From Mucilaginibacter sp. (GTDB lineage Bacteria; Bacteroidota; Bacteroidia; Sphingobacteriales; Sphingobacteriaceae): DNA of 46,135 bases. The stretch covers positions 1 to 46,135 of the forward strand of contig JAUCSE010000085.1 in NCBI GenBank assembly GCA_030445275.1, written 5' to 3'. Shown in pieces: positions 8,219-16,873 of the stretch. Position numbers and translations under genes: made by a program. Under the pieces are notes generated by a model. The model was not told the origin of the DNA, made no database searches, and saw only the letters and a program-made list of their open reading frames with translations. The number at the start of each line of letters is the position of its first letter. Position 1 is the first letter of the stretch.

Positions 8219-8513
8219 TAAGAATTTGCAAATTACTTATTTGCGTGGCTTACAGTTAACTCACCCAGACATCGCTGCGAGCGCCCCTCCTCTTTTCTGT
8301 GGTGACACTCCCTCCACGCGTCATTGCTGTACGAAGCAATCCCCAATTAGCAGAACCGCTCTGTAGAGCATAGAGATTGCTTCGTACCTCGCAATGACAT
8401 GGTTTTTATTTTCTACACCCTCTTTCCGCCGCAGGCGAAGAGGGTGGTTCATCCGCCGACTGGCGGAGAAGATCAGGTGAGTAAGATAGCCGGCATTCCT
8501 TAAATTCAATCGC
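8219..8513. repeat. Intergenic mosaic of small palindromic repeats (REP-like)
   Basis: This 295-base spacer between deoR and the rhamnosidase has no gene but is full of symmetry. The main element runs from 8320 to 8398: arms GTCATTGC...GTACGAAGCAATC and GATTGCTTCGTAC...GCAATGAC enclose a shorter internal hairpin GCTC-TGTA-GAGC. Two further hairpins follow: CACCCTCTT...AAGAGGGTG (8416-8446, with an added CGCC/GGCG stem) and TCCGCC-GACT-GGCGGA (8452-8467). Elements with the core GTCATTGC...GAAGCAATC are dispersed repeats in many bacterial genomes and are often linked to REP-associated tyrosine transposases (RAYT). No transposase is present here. They may also act as a terminator between the convergent genes. 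Confidence 0.65.
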
Positions 8514-11500
8514 TTAATCTTCAACCTGCACAGTTACCGGCCCTAATAGCCCTGATGACAACAAAGGAGCATCCGGTTTAAATACAATGTTGGTATTTGT
8601 TAATCGCTTTTCGGCGGGCAGCGCAGCATCGCCAATCAACCTGTTTGGCCATAGATTGATCACCTCTATTTTCAATATGTTTTCTCCGTATTTCAAGGCG
8701 GCTGAAACATCAATACGCCAGGGTGCCGTCCACACAATTCCCAGGTGTTTGCCATTAAGGGTTACATCGGCGATGTTTTTTACCATACCCAGATCAACGT
8801 AAACTGGTTTGTGATCCGCCTTTCCCTTAAAATCAAATAATTTGGTATAGATCGCCTTTCCCGAATAATATTTGATCCTTTCATCGGTATGTTGGCTCCA
8901 GTCCTGTAGACTGGCAAGTTCAACCGTTTTAGGGCCACCCCAATTGGTATTAAACGCCACATTCCATGTCCCGGTTAACTCTTGCACCGGTTTTAGCTCG
9001 GGAAAATTATTTATATTTTTTACGGTTGATGCGGACGGACTTACCGGGAATACGATAAACCATGACTGGAATGCCTCAAACTTTAAAGCGATCTCTGTAC
9101 GCCCGTTTACCTGCCGAAAGCCAACCTTATTATTGATCTTCCCGGTAACGGCATCCCATATCTCGGGCATCCGGTTTTTAACCCTGAAGGTACAGGTCGA
9201 CTGTAACGGTTTGCCATGCCTGTTTGTAATAAAATACACCTCGGCTTCAGGTGTTGCGCGATGAATAAAATCGAGCCAGTCGCCCTCATCACCGGTATAT
9301 TCAAAATCGGGCAGGACATGATCCTGCAATAAAACCTGCCTGATGGTATCCCCAAAAAACACGCGGCCATTGCCGTACTGCTTTTGTTTAATATTTTTCC
9401 CGTCTACATCGCCCCATAACTGCGTTGTAATTATTTTTATCTCCTCATCACAGTGGGGATAATTTTTAAGCCCCGAATCCTGTAGCGGCTTTTGGCCTAT
9501 AATGATAGCCCCGGCCTTTACCAAGCTACTGATCTTATTTAATACAGCTACCGGCATCCTGTTATGATCCGGCAAGACCAGCACCCGGTAACTCATGCCA
9601 TCAGGTAAAACAATTCTTCCGTTTTTTACAGACAGACGGGTTAATAAAACCTCTTCATTACATACATCATAATCGTACCCCTTACCTAAAGATGGATCCG
9701 CATGCTTTTGCGCTACCAGATTGGGAGCGACATCACCATTATAGTATAACACATCGGCCACAAAGTGACCCAGTCTGAGCAGGTACTGGCAACGGGCCAC
9801 ATAATCAAAAAAGGCGCCTGATTTTTCCCACCAGGTTACATTAGGGTTAAAATGTGTACCTGCCCCATACTCATACCCTGGCTTGCCGTCTTTTGGCCGG
9901 GTGGCAGTTGAGGTATGGATAGCGATGCGGTTTATCCCCTCACAATAAGCCCTATCCAAAGCTTGTTTGAGCGATCCTGGATAGTCGAGCCAATGCCGCA
10001 TACTGGTAAAAGCCTCTGCTGATACTGTTCCTCGGCCATAAATATGCGCTGCTGATGCTGCCATTTTGGTAACCTTATTCTGCCCCTTATCCAACCGCGA
10101 TATACCATAAGGCTTGTCATCGGTCAGGGTGCTTTCATCTTCGTGGGTAAGGCCCAGCCAAAACTCACCCATCGGAAAATCGCTACGGCCCAGGTTCTTT
10201 AACCCATCCATGCAAATGGTACCTGATCGGCTCGGGCCCGCGGCCTCGTTCTGCACCAGAATACCTTCCAGATGGCACAAATCGGCAAAGCGTTTATAGT
10301 GCTCGTCGGCCATGCAATCGCCTAGTGTCTTGCGGTAATCATTTAAAAAGCGGTCCGCTATTTCGGCACTCCCGATAATATAACCAGATAAAACCGGCAG
10401 GTATGGCTTTGCATCATAGCCACGATATTTTTTAAATTGCTCTAATATATCGGCCGTCCAGTTTGGGAAACCATCCTCAAAGCTGTCGTCGCAAAAGTAT
10501 TTGGGTTTGTTACCAACTTTCGCGGCTTCATCCAGCAATATCCTGCCTATGTTCTCAAACTGCAATTCCACCCCTTTATGGGCAAACCAGTCGATAGATA
10601 AACCATCCGCTTCTGGCTGGGCGATCATTAATCTGGAACCAGTCATCCTGTGCCCGGTACGGATTATTTTCCATTTACCCTCCGGCACATCCCAATTCAG
10701 GCGACCGGATTTATCAACCTTGTAAGTAAGATCAATAACACGGGCAAGCGGAACAGGTTGATCTGATGGATTATTATGCCATTCGGTTAAAACCGGCCCC
10801 ATAACGTCTGTTGCCAATATAAAATTGCTGGCATCTTTATGATTGGTTTTAGCAGCCAGTACTTTTGATCGTTCGTTATTGATACGGTTTCCATTGGTAT
10901 CATTATCAGGGATGGCAACGATGGCCGTATCCTGGTAATCCAGCTGGTCAAGCGGCAGATCAATATACTCCTTATAGCCCGGGGGATTAAATACATGATC
11001 GTACCCGGCCCGGTTACCCGGCAGCGGTAATTTATCTGAAAATTTTTGCGGTCCGGTTACCGCCAATTCCGACTGCAAATACCAGCGCCCGGAGTTCTCA
11101 GGCTTTATCCACGGACCACCCATGCACCACCCCGAAGAAAGATTAACCCCGACGGCTATGTTTAACCTTTTTGCCTCCTTCATGGCATGGCGATAAAGGA
11201 CTTTCCATTCATCTGATAAAAACTTTACCCCTTGCGGAAACGGCACGCCACCAAGGCCCCCGGCAGAGTTTACCAGCAGAACCTCACCCATACCCTTGGC
11301 CTGAAACTCCTCCAGGTCACGGGTTATACCTTCCTGATCAATAAGTCCGTTAAACCACCACCAGTAGCAGGATGATTTTGTTGCATCGGGCGGCGTTAGA
11401 AAGTTTTTCCGCAACTCGTTTATACCAATTACCCGAACACCATTGATAACCGCAGCCATCGTATTTGAATTAAAAAACGCGGCGCCGGCAGCTGCAATGG

Positions 11501-11537
11501 AGCCAACTTCTAAAAACTTTCTTCTGTTGATGTTCAT
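8514..11537 (-). CDS. GH106-type alpha-L-rhamnosidase, Tat-type signal
   Basis: The 1007-residue protein starts with NRRKFLEVGS and a hydrophobic stretch, which is a twin-arginine-like signal, so it is exported after folding. The segment PPDATKSSCYWWWFNGLIDQ near residues 48-67, followed by GITRDLEEFQAKGMGEVLL, is characteristic of GH106 alpha-L-rhamnosidases. The C-terminal part (VTLNGKHLGIVWTAPWRIDV, then INLWPNRLIGD) is the galactose-binding-like beta-sandwich these enzymes carry. GH106 enzymes remove terminal L-rhamnose from pectic rhamnogalacturonans or other plant glycans. It is a single gene bordered on both sides by palindromic repeats. The pectin genes nearby agree with a rhamnogalacturonan substrate. 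Length is typical of the family. Confidence 0.85.
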   Translation of the reverse strand: MNINRRKFLEVGSIAAAGAAFFNSNTMAAVINGVRVIGINELRKNFLTPPDATKSSCYWWWFNGLIDQEGITRDLEEFQAKGMGEVLLVNSAGGLGGVPFPQGVKFLSDEWKVLYRHAMKEAKRLNIAVGVNLSSGWCMGGPWIKPENSGRWYLQSELAVTGPQKFSDKLPLPGNRAGYDHVFNPPGYKEYIDLPLDQLDYQDTAIVAIPDNDTNGNRINNERSKVLAAKTNHKDASNFILATDVMGPVLTEWHNNPSDQPVPLARVIDLTYKVDKSGRLNWDVPEGKWKIIRTGHRMTGSRLMIAQPEADGLSIDWFAHKGVELQFENIGRILLDEAAKVGNKPKYFCDDSFEDGFPNWTADILEQFKKYRGYDAKPYLPVLSGYIIGSAEIADRFLNDYRKTLGDCMADEHYKRFADLCHLEGILVQNEAAGPSRSGTICMDGLKNLGRSDFPMGEFWLGLTHEDESTLTDDKPYGISRLDKGQNKVTKMAASAAHIYGRGTVSAEAFTSMRHWLDYPGSLKQALDRAYCEGINRIAIHTSTATRPKDGKPGYEYGAGTHFNPNVTWWEKSGAFFDYVARCQYLLRLGHFVADVLYYNGDVAPNLVAQKHADPSLGKGYDYDVCNEEVLLTRLSVKNGRIVLPDGMSYRVLVLPDHNRMPVAVLNKISSLVKAGAIIIGQKPLQDSGLKNYPHCDEEIKIITTQLWGDVDGKNIKQKQYGNGRVFFGDTIRQVLLQDHVLPDFEYTGDEGDWLDFIHRATPEAEVYFITNRHGKPLQSTCTFRVKNRMPEIWDAVTGKINNKVGFRQVNGRTEIALKFEAFQSWFIVFPVSPSASTVKNINNFPELKPVQELTGTWNVAFNTNWGGPKTVELASLQDWSQHTDERIKYYSGKAIYTKLFDFKGKADHKPVYVDLGMVKNIADVTLNGKHLGIVWTAPWRIDVSAALKYGENILKIEVINLWPNRLIGDAALPAEKRLTNTNIVFKPDAPLLSSGLLGPVTVQVED

Positions 11538-11583
11538 AAATAATAAATAGCTAAAACCGGATACAATTTGGCCTCACTTAAAT

Positions 11584-11659
11584 CCTCTCCAAAGGAGAGG
11601 ACTTTGATTGGCAAAATAATTATTTATTCTTTTTTATACCCTTCTCCTTTGGAGAAGGG
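11584..11659. repeat. Pair of palindromic repeats between GH106 and phosphoesterase genes
   Basis: Two short perfect hairpins lie 38 bases apart in the 177-base spacer: CCTCTCC-AAA-GGAGAGG at 11584-11600 and CCCTTCTCC-TTT-GGAGAAGGG at 11639-11659. The two are related to each other, as the CTCC/GGAG core repeats. Such elements recur between genes in Bacteroidota genomes. Here they sit just downstream of the phosphoesterase gene and upstream of the rhamnosidase. They could limit read-through, or they could be the two ends of a tiny miniature element. Confidence 0.55.
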
Positions 11660-11714
11660 TTGGGATATGGCTTCTCTGTTGTCTATCCCGGACTCCCAAT
11701 AAATTATTCTCCGA

Positions 11715-13673
11715 TCACGGGAAAAAGAAATTGCGGATATGGTACGGCAGGTTTACTAATTTATCGCCGCTGCCACCATACACCGTGGTTGTAACCGCTC
11801 CATTATTATACTTATATAACGTTTGGTTTGATGGGCGATAAATGGCCGGATGCGTTATTCCATCTCCAAAATAGTCACCGGGTGCAGGGATATCCCCGAC
11901 AGCCGGCGTTAAAACCGTTACGTTATTAACTCCTGTGTTTGCATTATCCAAATGCCATATGCCGGTAGCCGGATCAAAAATAGCCACATCTGTTTTACCA
12001 TCGCCATTATAGTCGCCGGGTACAGGGATATATCCGGTATCACCGTAATGTTTATTGGTAATTATTCCATTTACATTCCACATCCCGGTTGATATTTTAT
12101 AGTAAGCCGCGTCTACCTTGCCGTCCCCGTCATAATCGCCGGGCACGGGGATCACGCCCGCTTCGCCATAAACAAACGATGGAATACCTTTAATATACCA
12201 CCGGAAGGTTGACGGGCGGTACATGGCTATATCCGCTTTTCCATCGCCGGTATAATCTGCCGGTACGGGTATATCACCTGCTTCGCCCCATACCGCTGTA
12301 AGCTCAGTGGGCAGTTTTATATACCAGGTAAAGTTGGATGGCCGCCATATGGCCAGGTCTGTTTTACCGTCGCCATCATAATCCATGGAAACCGGTAGAT
12401 CACCCTGTGTCGCGCTTCCATAAGTTATGTTCGACATGCCCTGAACCTTCCATACACCCAAATTAAAAAATGCCAGTTCCGACTGTCCATCCCTGTCAAA
12501 ATCACAAGTTCGGGTAGTGGTTTGCTCATGGAATAAAGAGGTGGTGAACTGGCTGTCGCTGTCGGTTTCAAACTGGGTAATATATGGCGAAAATGTTTTT
12601 ACGCTGATCAGATCTTTGGTAGTAGAAAACTTCATCAGGCGCATATAACCATTGCCGCCCAGCGTTCTGAACTGGTAATCTGAAACAAAGGTTTTGATGG
12701 TTTTTCCGGCATAGGTGTCCTGTCTGTAGCCTTCGCCATTTACGTGCCCTCCTAAAAACATAAATACATTGCCGCAGCCCTTTATCTTATTATAAATTTC
12801 CTGCGTTTGGGCAGAGTATGTTGACGGCGTTGTCGGGCTGCCGGCATAATGCGTAACAACAATAGCTTTTCTATTGGCATAAGTACCGGTTAAAAGTCCT
12901 TTTGCCCAGTTATTCATATTGTCCCGTTCGGTTACAGAAGCGGCATCAGTACGATCATCATATTCAATATAAATGGCAATAAAATCCATTCCGCCAGCAC
13001 TGAACAGGTCATAATGGCTGTCGTTATTACTGCCGTAATGCCCGCCGTAAAAAGACATTCCGCTAAACCTCGGCGTAGCAAAACCAAAATACTGATTATA
13101 ATAGGTGGTGGTACTGAAACAGCTGCCCCTGTCGTTGGTATTGGTTCCGCCACCAACCGGGTCGTGATTACCCTGGTCATGGTTACCCACCGCCATTCCG
13201 TAAGGAAGGCCAGCCGCATCAAGTTTGGCCATGGCCGTGTCCGCCCGCCGCCATTGTACCGGACTGCGGGTTGGATCATCGCCATTTTCAGAGATATCGC
13301 CGAGGTGAACAACGTAAACAATATTTGAATCGATCCGGTTATTTACTATCCAGTTGGTTTGGGCGTAAAACATGCCGATAACGGAGTGATAGGTGGTACT
13401 TTGCCCGGTGTAGGTTTGCGTATCAGGAATAACCACGATCATAAAATCGGGACCAGATGCCCCATTGGTGGTTAATTTTGACTGCGCAGAGGTGCTAATC
13501 CCATCACCCGTGCTTTTTTTAAATGAGGGTTTTGTACAACCCGAAAGCACGATATATGGAATTAGCGCCAGCGCTAAAACTCTTTGCACTGAGGTATAAC
13601 ACCCGGTATGAATCCTGTTATTCCTACTCTCAACAACATTCCGGGAATGTTTAGGCTTAAAAATTGGTTTCAT
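11715..13673 (-). CDS. Lipoprotein with metallophosphoesterase domain and six VCBS/FG-GAP-like repeats
   Basis: The 652-residue protein has a long basic N-terminus, then a hydrophobic stretch ending in LSGC (C46), a lipobox, so it is probably outer-membrane anchored. Residues of about 75-370 form a calcineurin-like phosphoesterase: VIPDTQ, LGDISENGDD, VGNHDQ, VVTHYAG and GGHVNGEG supply the metal ligands. From about residue 390 to the end there are six copies of a unit with a calcium-binding-like D-x-D/N-G-D-G motif (DYDGDGKTDLAIWRPS and variants) about 45-50 residues apart, resembling VCBS/FG-GAP beta-propeller repeats. The substrate is unknown; phosphate scavenging from a phosphoester at the cell surface is plausible. 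It has its own transcription unit downstream of a terminator-like hairpin. Confidence 0.85.
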   Translation of the reverse strand: MKPIFKPKHSRNVVESRNNRIHTGCYTSVQRVLALALIPYIVLSGCTKPSFKKSTGDGISTSAQSKLTTNGASGPDFMIVVIPDTQTYTGQSTTYHSVIGMFYAQTNWIVNNRIDSNIVYVVHLGDISENGDDPTRSPVQWRRADTAMAKLDAAGLPYGMAVGNHDQGNHDPVGGGTNTNDRGSCFSTTTYYNQYFGFATPRFSGMSFYGGHYGSNNDSHYDLFSAGGMDFIAIYIEYDDRTDAASVTERDNMNNWAKGLLTGTYANRKAIVVTHYAGSPTTPSTYSAQTQEIYNKIKGCGNVFMFLGGHVNGEGYRQDTYAGKTIKTFVSDYQFRTLGGNGYMRLMKFSTTKDLISVKTFSPYITQFETDSDSQFTTSLFHEQTTTRTCDFDRDGQSELAFFNLGVWKVQGMSNITYGSATQGDLPVSMDYDGDGKTDLAIWRPSNFTWYIKLPTELTAVWGEAGDIPVPADYTGDGKADIAMYRPSTFRWYIKGIPSFVYGEAGVIPVPGDYDGDGKVDAAYYKISTGMWNVNGIITNKHYGDTGYIPVPGDYNGDGKTDVAIFDPATGIWHLDNANTGVNNVTVLTPAVGDIPAPGDYFGDGITHPAIYRPSNQTLYKYNNGAVTTTVYGGSGDKLVNLPYHIRNFFFP

Positions 13674-13703
13674 GATATTGGTTTAATTGGTTTTGAGGTT
13701 TTA

Positions 13704-13730
13704 AACACCGCCCCAGGAGCAGGCGGTGTT
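13704..13730 (-). terminator. Terminator-like hairpin after the GH39 gene
   Basis: The arms AACACCGCC and GGCGGTGTT pair perfectly over 9 bases with a 9-base loop. The hairpin lies 12 bases downstream of the GH39 stop. On the minus strand it is followed by TAAAACC, so the U-tract is weak. It probably closes the susC-susD-GH39 operon and separates it from the phosphoesterase gene. Confidence 0.6.
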
Positions 13731-13741
13731 GTTATTGAGGC

Positions 13742-15229
13742 TTAGTTAAAACTCACCACGGCTACAGCAAATGGCTTCAATGTTATGGTATTGCTGTCCA
13801 ATTGTGTTTGCGCGACAGGGTTTTCGCCTGTGGTAGTATCCACGTAATCAACCCGCGCGTTTTTTGCGTCGACCGGTAAATCAAGTTGTACTTCCTTATT
13901 TCGTTTGTTAATAAGCAATAGTTTTTTGCCCTTGCCGGTAGCAAATGCCTGCCCCGTAACATCCGGGCTATTAATGGCCGTAATCTGTAATTTATCGCCC
14001 GGACCAAAGTTGCTTTTAAGCAATTTCAATATCCAGTAACGGGCATTGGGTTTGCTGTTTGTCCAGTTCATCATGCTCACATCCGGAAATTGTGTTGGAT
14101 AACCTACCAACTGCGATTCGCCGGCTACATCAATACCCATTTTGGTAAGTTCCAGATAGATGTAGGCATACATGGCACCTGATAAATTCCAGTAGGCATC
14201 CGGAATAACTCCCTTATAATCACGATCATGCAATATGGTACCTATTTCATTGATCTGTGTAAATACATGAGGAGCAAGACGTTTACGTATATTTTCGATA
14301 TACCTTACCCGGTCAAGAAAGCCATTGGCTTGGTCAAAAAACGAATACTGATAGCTATCAATAGTTTGATCGTCAGAAGCGGGGCGACCGTAAAAATGAT
14401 AGGAGATCCCTTCTAAAGGAACATCCGGTTTATGATTTGCAGGGTTTAAGAAATATTCAAACCATTCGGGGTTAGTTTCGTACGCTACAGATATACCCAC
14501 AAATTTAGTATCGGGCGATACCTTTTTTAATTCAGCAACAATGGCATCATACATTTTTGTATATAACCGGGGCGATATCCTATGCTCCAGATCGGGCTCG
14601 TTCAGTACTTCCCAATAAGGTATTTTATAATAGTGACCTGATTTATGATACTTACCCAGCTCATCAGTGAAGCCGCCTTTGGTGTACCAGCTTAGCAACC
14701 GCGCGAAATAACCGGCCAGTTCCTGCATGGTGGTATCACGCAGCTCCCGTCCCTGGTTGTATATCCAGTTCACCTCATCGGGGCTGGCATCAATCACCAC
14801 CGGTTTATCAATTTTAAACATCCATACCGGTACGGTACTAAAGTTTATTACCACGGAGTGCCCTTGAGTGGCTTCCATCAGATCTGCCATTACAGGATCG
14901 GCATAAGTAAAATCCCAGTATGTTTGGCGGGCGGAGGGTGCATTTAGCTCCACAACCGCTGCCTTGGGGTAAGGAAACCAGGGCACGTACCGCACATAAT
15001 CGGCCCCTAAGTTTTTTAATGCCTCAAATGTGCCTTTGTGTATAGGCGAGTTTTCACGCAGCATGGGGTTATACACCACCTGAAGGGTTGGCGTTGTTTT
15101 TGAAACCGAAATAGTTTTATCCCAGTTAATGGTTACCGCTTTTTTTTGCGCGTAAAGCTTTGGTGCAGACAAACATGCTACGGCACCCATAATTATCAGG
15201 CAGGTATTAAAACAGGTTCTATTAGCCAT
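13742..15229 (-). CDS. Secreted GH39-like glycoside hydrolase (clan GH-A)
   Basis: This 495-residue protein has a signal peptide ending near LYAQ (residue 28). It reads as a GH-A clan TIM barrel: YWEVLNEPD gives the general acid/base at E211, and FTQINEIGT near the end of the barrel gives a candidate nucleophile at E328. The pattern and C-terminal beta-sandwich fit family GH39, best known for beta-xylosidases and alpha-L-iduronidases but with other specificities too. It follows susD by 63 bases and is the last gene of the susC-susD operon, so its product likely acts on the glycan that this SusCD pair imports. Given the neighbourhood, a pectic side-chain sugar is a reasonable guess. Confidence 0.72.
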   Translation of the reverse strand: MANRTCFNTCLIIMGAVACLSAPKLYAQKKAVTINWDKTISVSKTTPTLQVVYNPMLRENSPIHKGTFEALKNLGADYVRYVPWFPYPKAAVVELNAPSARQTYWDFTYADPVMADLMEATQGHSVVINFSTVPVWMFKIDKPVVIDASPDEVNWIYNQGRELRDTTMQELAGYFARLLSWYTKGGFTDELGKYHKSGHYYKIPYWEVLNEPDLEHRISPRLYTKMYDAIVAELKKVSPDTKFVGISVAYETNPEWFEYFLNPANHKPDVPLEGISYHFYGRPASDDQTIDSYQYSFFDQANGFLDRVRYIENIRKRLAPHVFTQINEIGTILHDRDYKGVIPDAYWNLSGAMYAYIYLELTKMGIDVAGESQLVGYPTQFPDVSMMNWTNSKPNARYWILKLLKSNFGPGDKLQITAINSPDVTGQAFATGKGKKLLLINKRNKEVQLDLPVDAKNARVDYVDTTTGENPVAQTQLDSNTITLKPFAVAVVSFN

Positions 15230-15292
15230 ATCTTTATGTTATTTGATTAAAAAAGGTTAAAGTGTTTTTAAAAATCGCATACCATTTAATTA

Positions 15293-16849
15293 TTAAAAAT
15301 AGCCAGGGTTTTGTGTTAACTGCGGGTTCAATTCCCGCTCTGATTGTGGTATCGGGAACAGTAACCTATTCGTGTTAATACCAAATGCGTTTGATGGCAG
15401 GTATTTGTATATTGTTTTTGCCTGGGCGCCATAAGCTGTCATTACGGTTATTGCGGTACCGGTACGTACCAGGTCATGCCAGCGATTATTTTCAAATGCA
15501 AGCTCCACCCTTCTTTCATGCATAATAACAGCACGAAGTTTGGCCTGGTCTGTTTCGGTACTTGCAGCCAATCCGGCCCTGGCGCGCACTGTATTTAAAT
15601 TGGTTAAAGCCGGACCAGCTTTTCCTTGTTCATTTTGAGCTTCGGCTAATAATAAAAGCGCACCTGAGTAGCGGTACACCGGCCAGTTATCATTGGTATT
15701 ATTAGCTACCGCATGCGTGTGAAGGTATTTTTTAATATAAGGCACACCCACTTTTCCGGCTGCCGGAGTATAATTTACAACACTTTTATTAGCCGAAATC
15801 ACCAGAAGGTCACTGGAGTTATAAACCCCCTCGGCAATCCCGATAGAAGCACCCAAGCGCTTATCGTTAGCTTCGTACGAGCTGATCAGATCCTGTGTTG
15901 GTGTATTCCAACCACCTGTACCTGAGTTATCGGTAGCAATTACTGTTGTTCCAAAGGTGGTAACTATACCTGTGTTTTTGGTTCTTGGTAAAAACTGGTA
16001 TATAAAATTGCTGGGCTGGGTTCCCTTATCCGTTCCCTGCAGGTATTGTATTTCAAAAATAGATTCCTTGCTGTTTTTATTGGTTGTTGAAAACGCGTCG
16101 GCATAATCAGCATTAAGACCATAGCCCATTGCAGATAATGTACTGAGCAAAGTTTCGGCATCAGCATATTTTTTCTGTACCATATATACCTCGGCTAACA
16201 GCATGGTTGCCGATCCTTTGGTTGCCTGGCCGCTTTGCGGAAATTTGGCAGGTGCTGCCAGCTCTTTTATAGCATCGTTAGCATCTGAAATGATCTGGGC
16301 ATAAACCTGATCAACAGTTGATCGAGGCAGAAAAGCCTCTTCGGCACTGGTTACCTCTTTTACATACAATGGAACAGCGCCAAAAAGCCTTACCAGCTTA
16401 AAATAATTCCAGGCCCTTAAAAATTTGGCTTGCCCGTCAATATCGCTTTTTACACTAACAGTCAAGTCAACAGGAGCCAGCCGGCCGATAACAATATTTG
16501 ACCTCGAGATGCCATTATAGCAGTGAAAATACACTGCGTTGGTGTACGCGTTGGTTGGATCATCAACCCAGTCTGATATGTTTTCCCGTTGAACAATGGC
16601 GGTACCCCGGTTACTTGGATAAGGCTGATAATGGGTATTATCAGACCTCATTTCCGAAGTAAAATAATCATTCACTGCAAGGTCCTGCAGCGGAGCGTAT
16701 GCTGCTGCTATGGCCTGCCTGAAATCTGATTCGGTTTTATAAAATGTACCTGGCGATACCGAGTCGTTTGGCGCAAGGTCAATAAAACTCTTTTTACATG
16801 ATACCGCTGTAAATGCCAACACGGTAATTAGTATATATATCTTTTTCAT
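15293..16849 (-). CDS. SusD/RagB family nutrient-binding outer-membrane lipoprotein
   Basis: The 518-residue protein begins with a lipoprotein signal ending in AVSC (C18). It shows the SusD family marks: LAPNDSVSPGTFYKTESDF near the mature N-terminus, TPR-like helices around FLRAWNYFKLVRLFG, and the C-terminal LLFPIPQSERELNPQLTQNPGYF. SusD proteins sit on the cell surface as the lid of the SusC channel and bind oligosaccharides. It lies 24 bases downstream of susC and upstream of a GH39-like gene. The glycan is not readable from sequence, but the adjoining galacturonate operon points to a pectin fragment. Confidence 0.95.
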   Translation of the reverse strand: MKKIYILITVLAFTAVSCKKSFIDLAPNDSVSPGTFYKTESDFRQAIAAAYAPLQDLAVNDYFTSEMRSDNTHYQPYPSNRGTAIVQRENISDWVDDPTNAYTNAVYFHCYNGISRSNIVIGRLAPVDLTVSVKSDIDGQAKFLRAWNYFKLVRLFGAVPLYVKEVTSAEEAFLPRSTVDQVYAQIISDANDAIKELAAPAKFPQSGQATKGSATMLLAEVYMVQKKYADAETLLSTLSAMGYGLNADYADAFSTTNKNSKESIFEIQYLQGTDKGTQPSNFIYQFLPRTKNTGIVTTFGTTVIATDNSGTGGWNTPTQDLISSYEANDKRLGASIGIAEGVYNSSDLLVISANKSVVNYTPAAGKVGVPYIKKYLHTHAVANNTNDNWPVYRYSGALLLLAEAQNEQGKAGPALTNLNTVRARAGLAASTETDQAKLRAVIMHERRVELAFENNRWHDLVRTGTAITVMTAYGAQAKTIYKYLPSNAFGINTNRLLFPIPQSERELNPQLTQNPGYF

Positions 16850-16873
16850 GTCTTATTATATATTGATATGGTA

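Noticed and set aside
8219..8513. Short open frames on both strands across the palindromic cluster
   Set aside because: They are by-products of the repeat sequences and have no resemblance to proteins.
11965..12510. Possible DNA tandem repeat or CRISPR-like array
   Set aside because: The periodicity is the six VCBS-like protein repeats inside one reading frame; there are no identical repeats with unique spacers.
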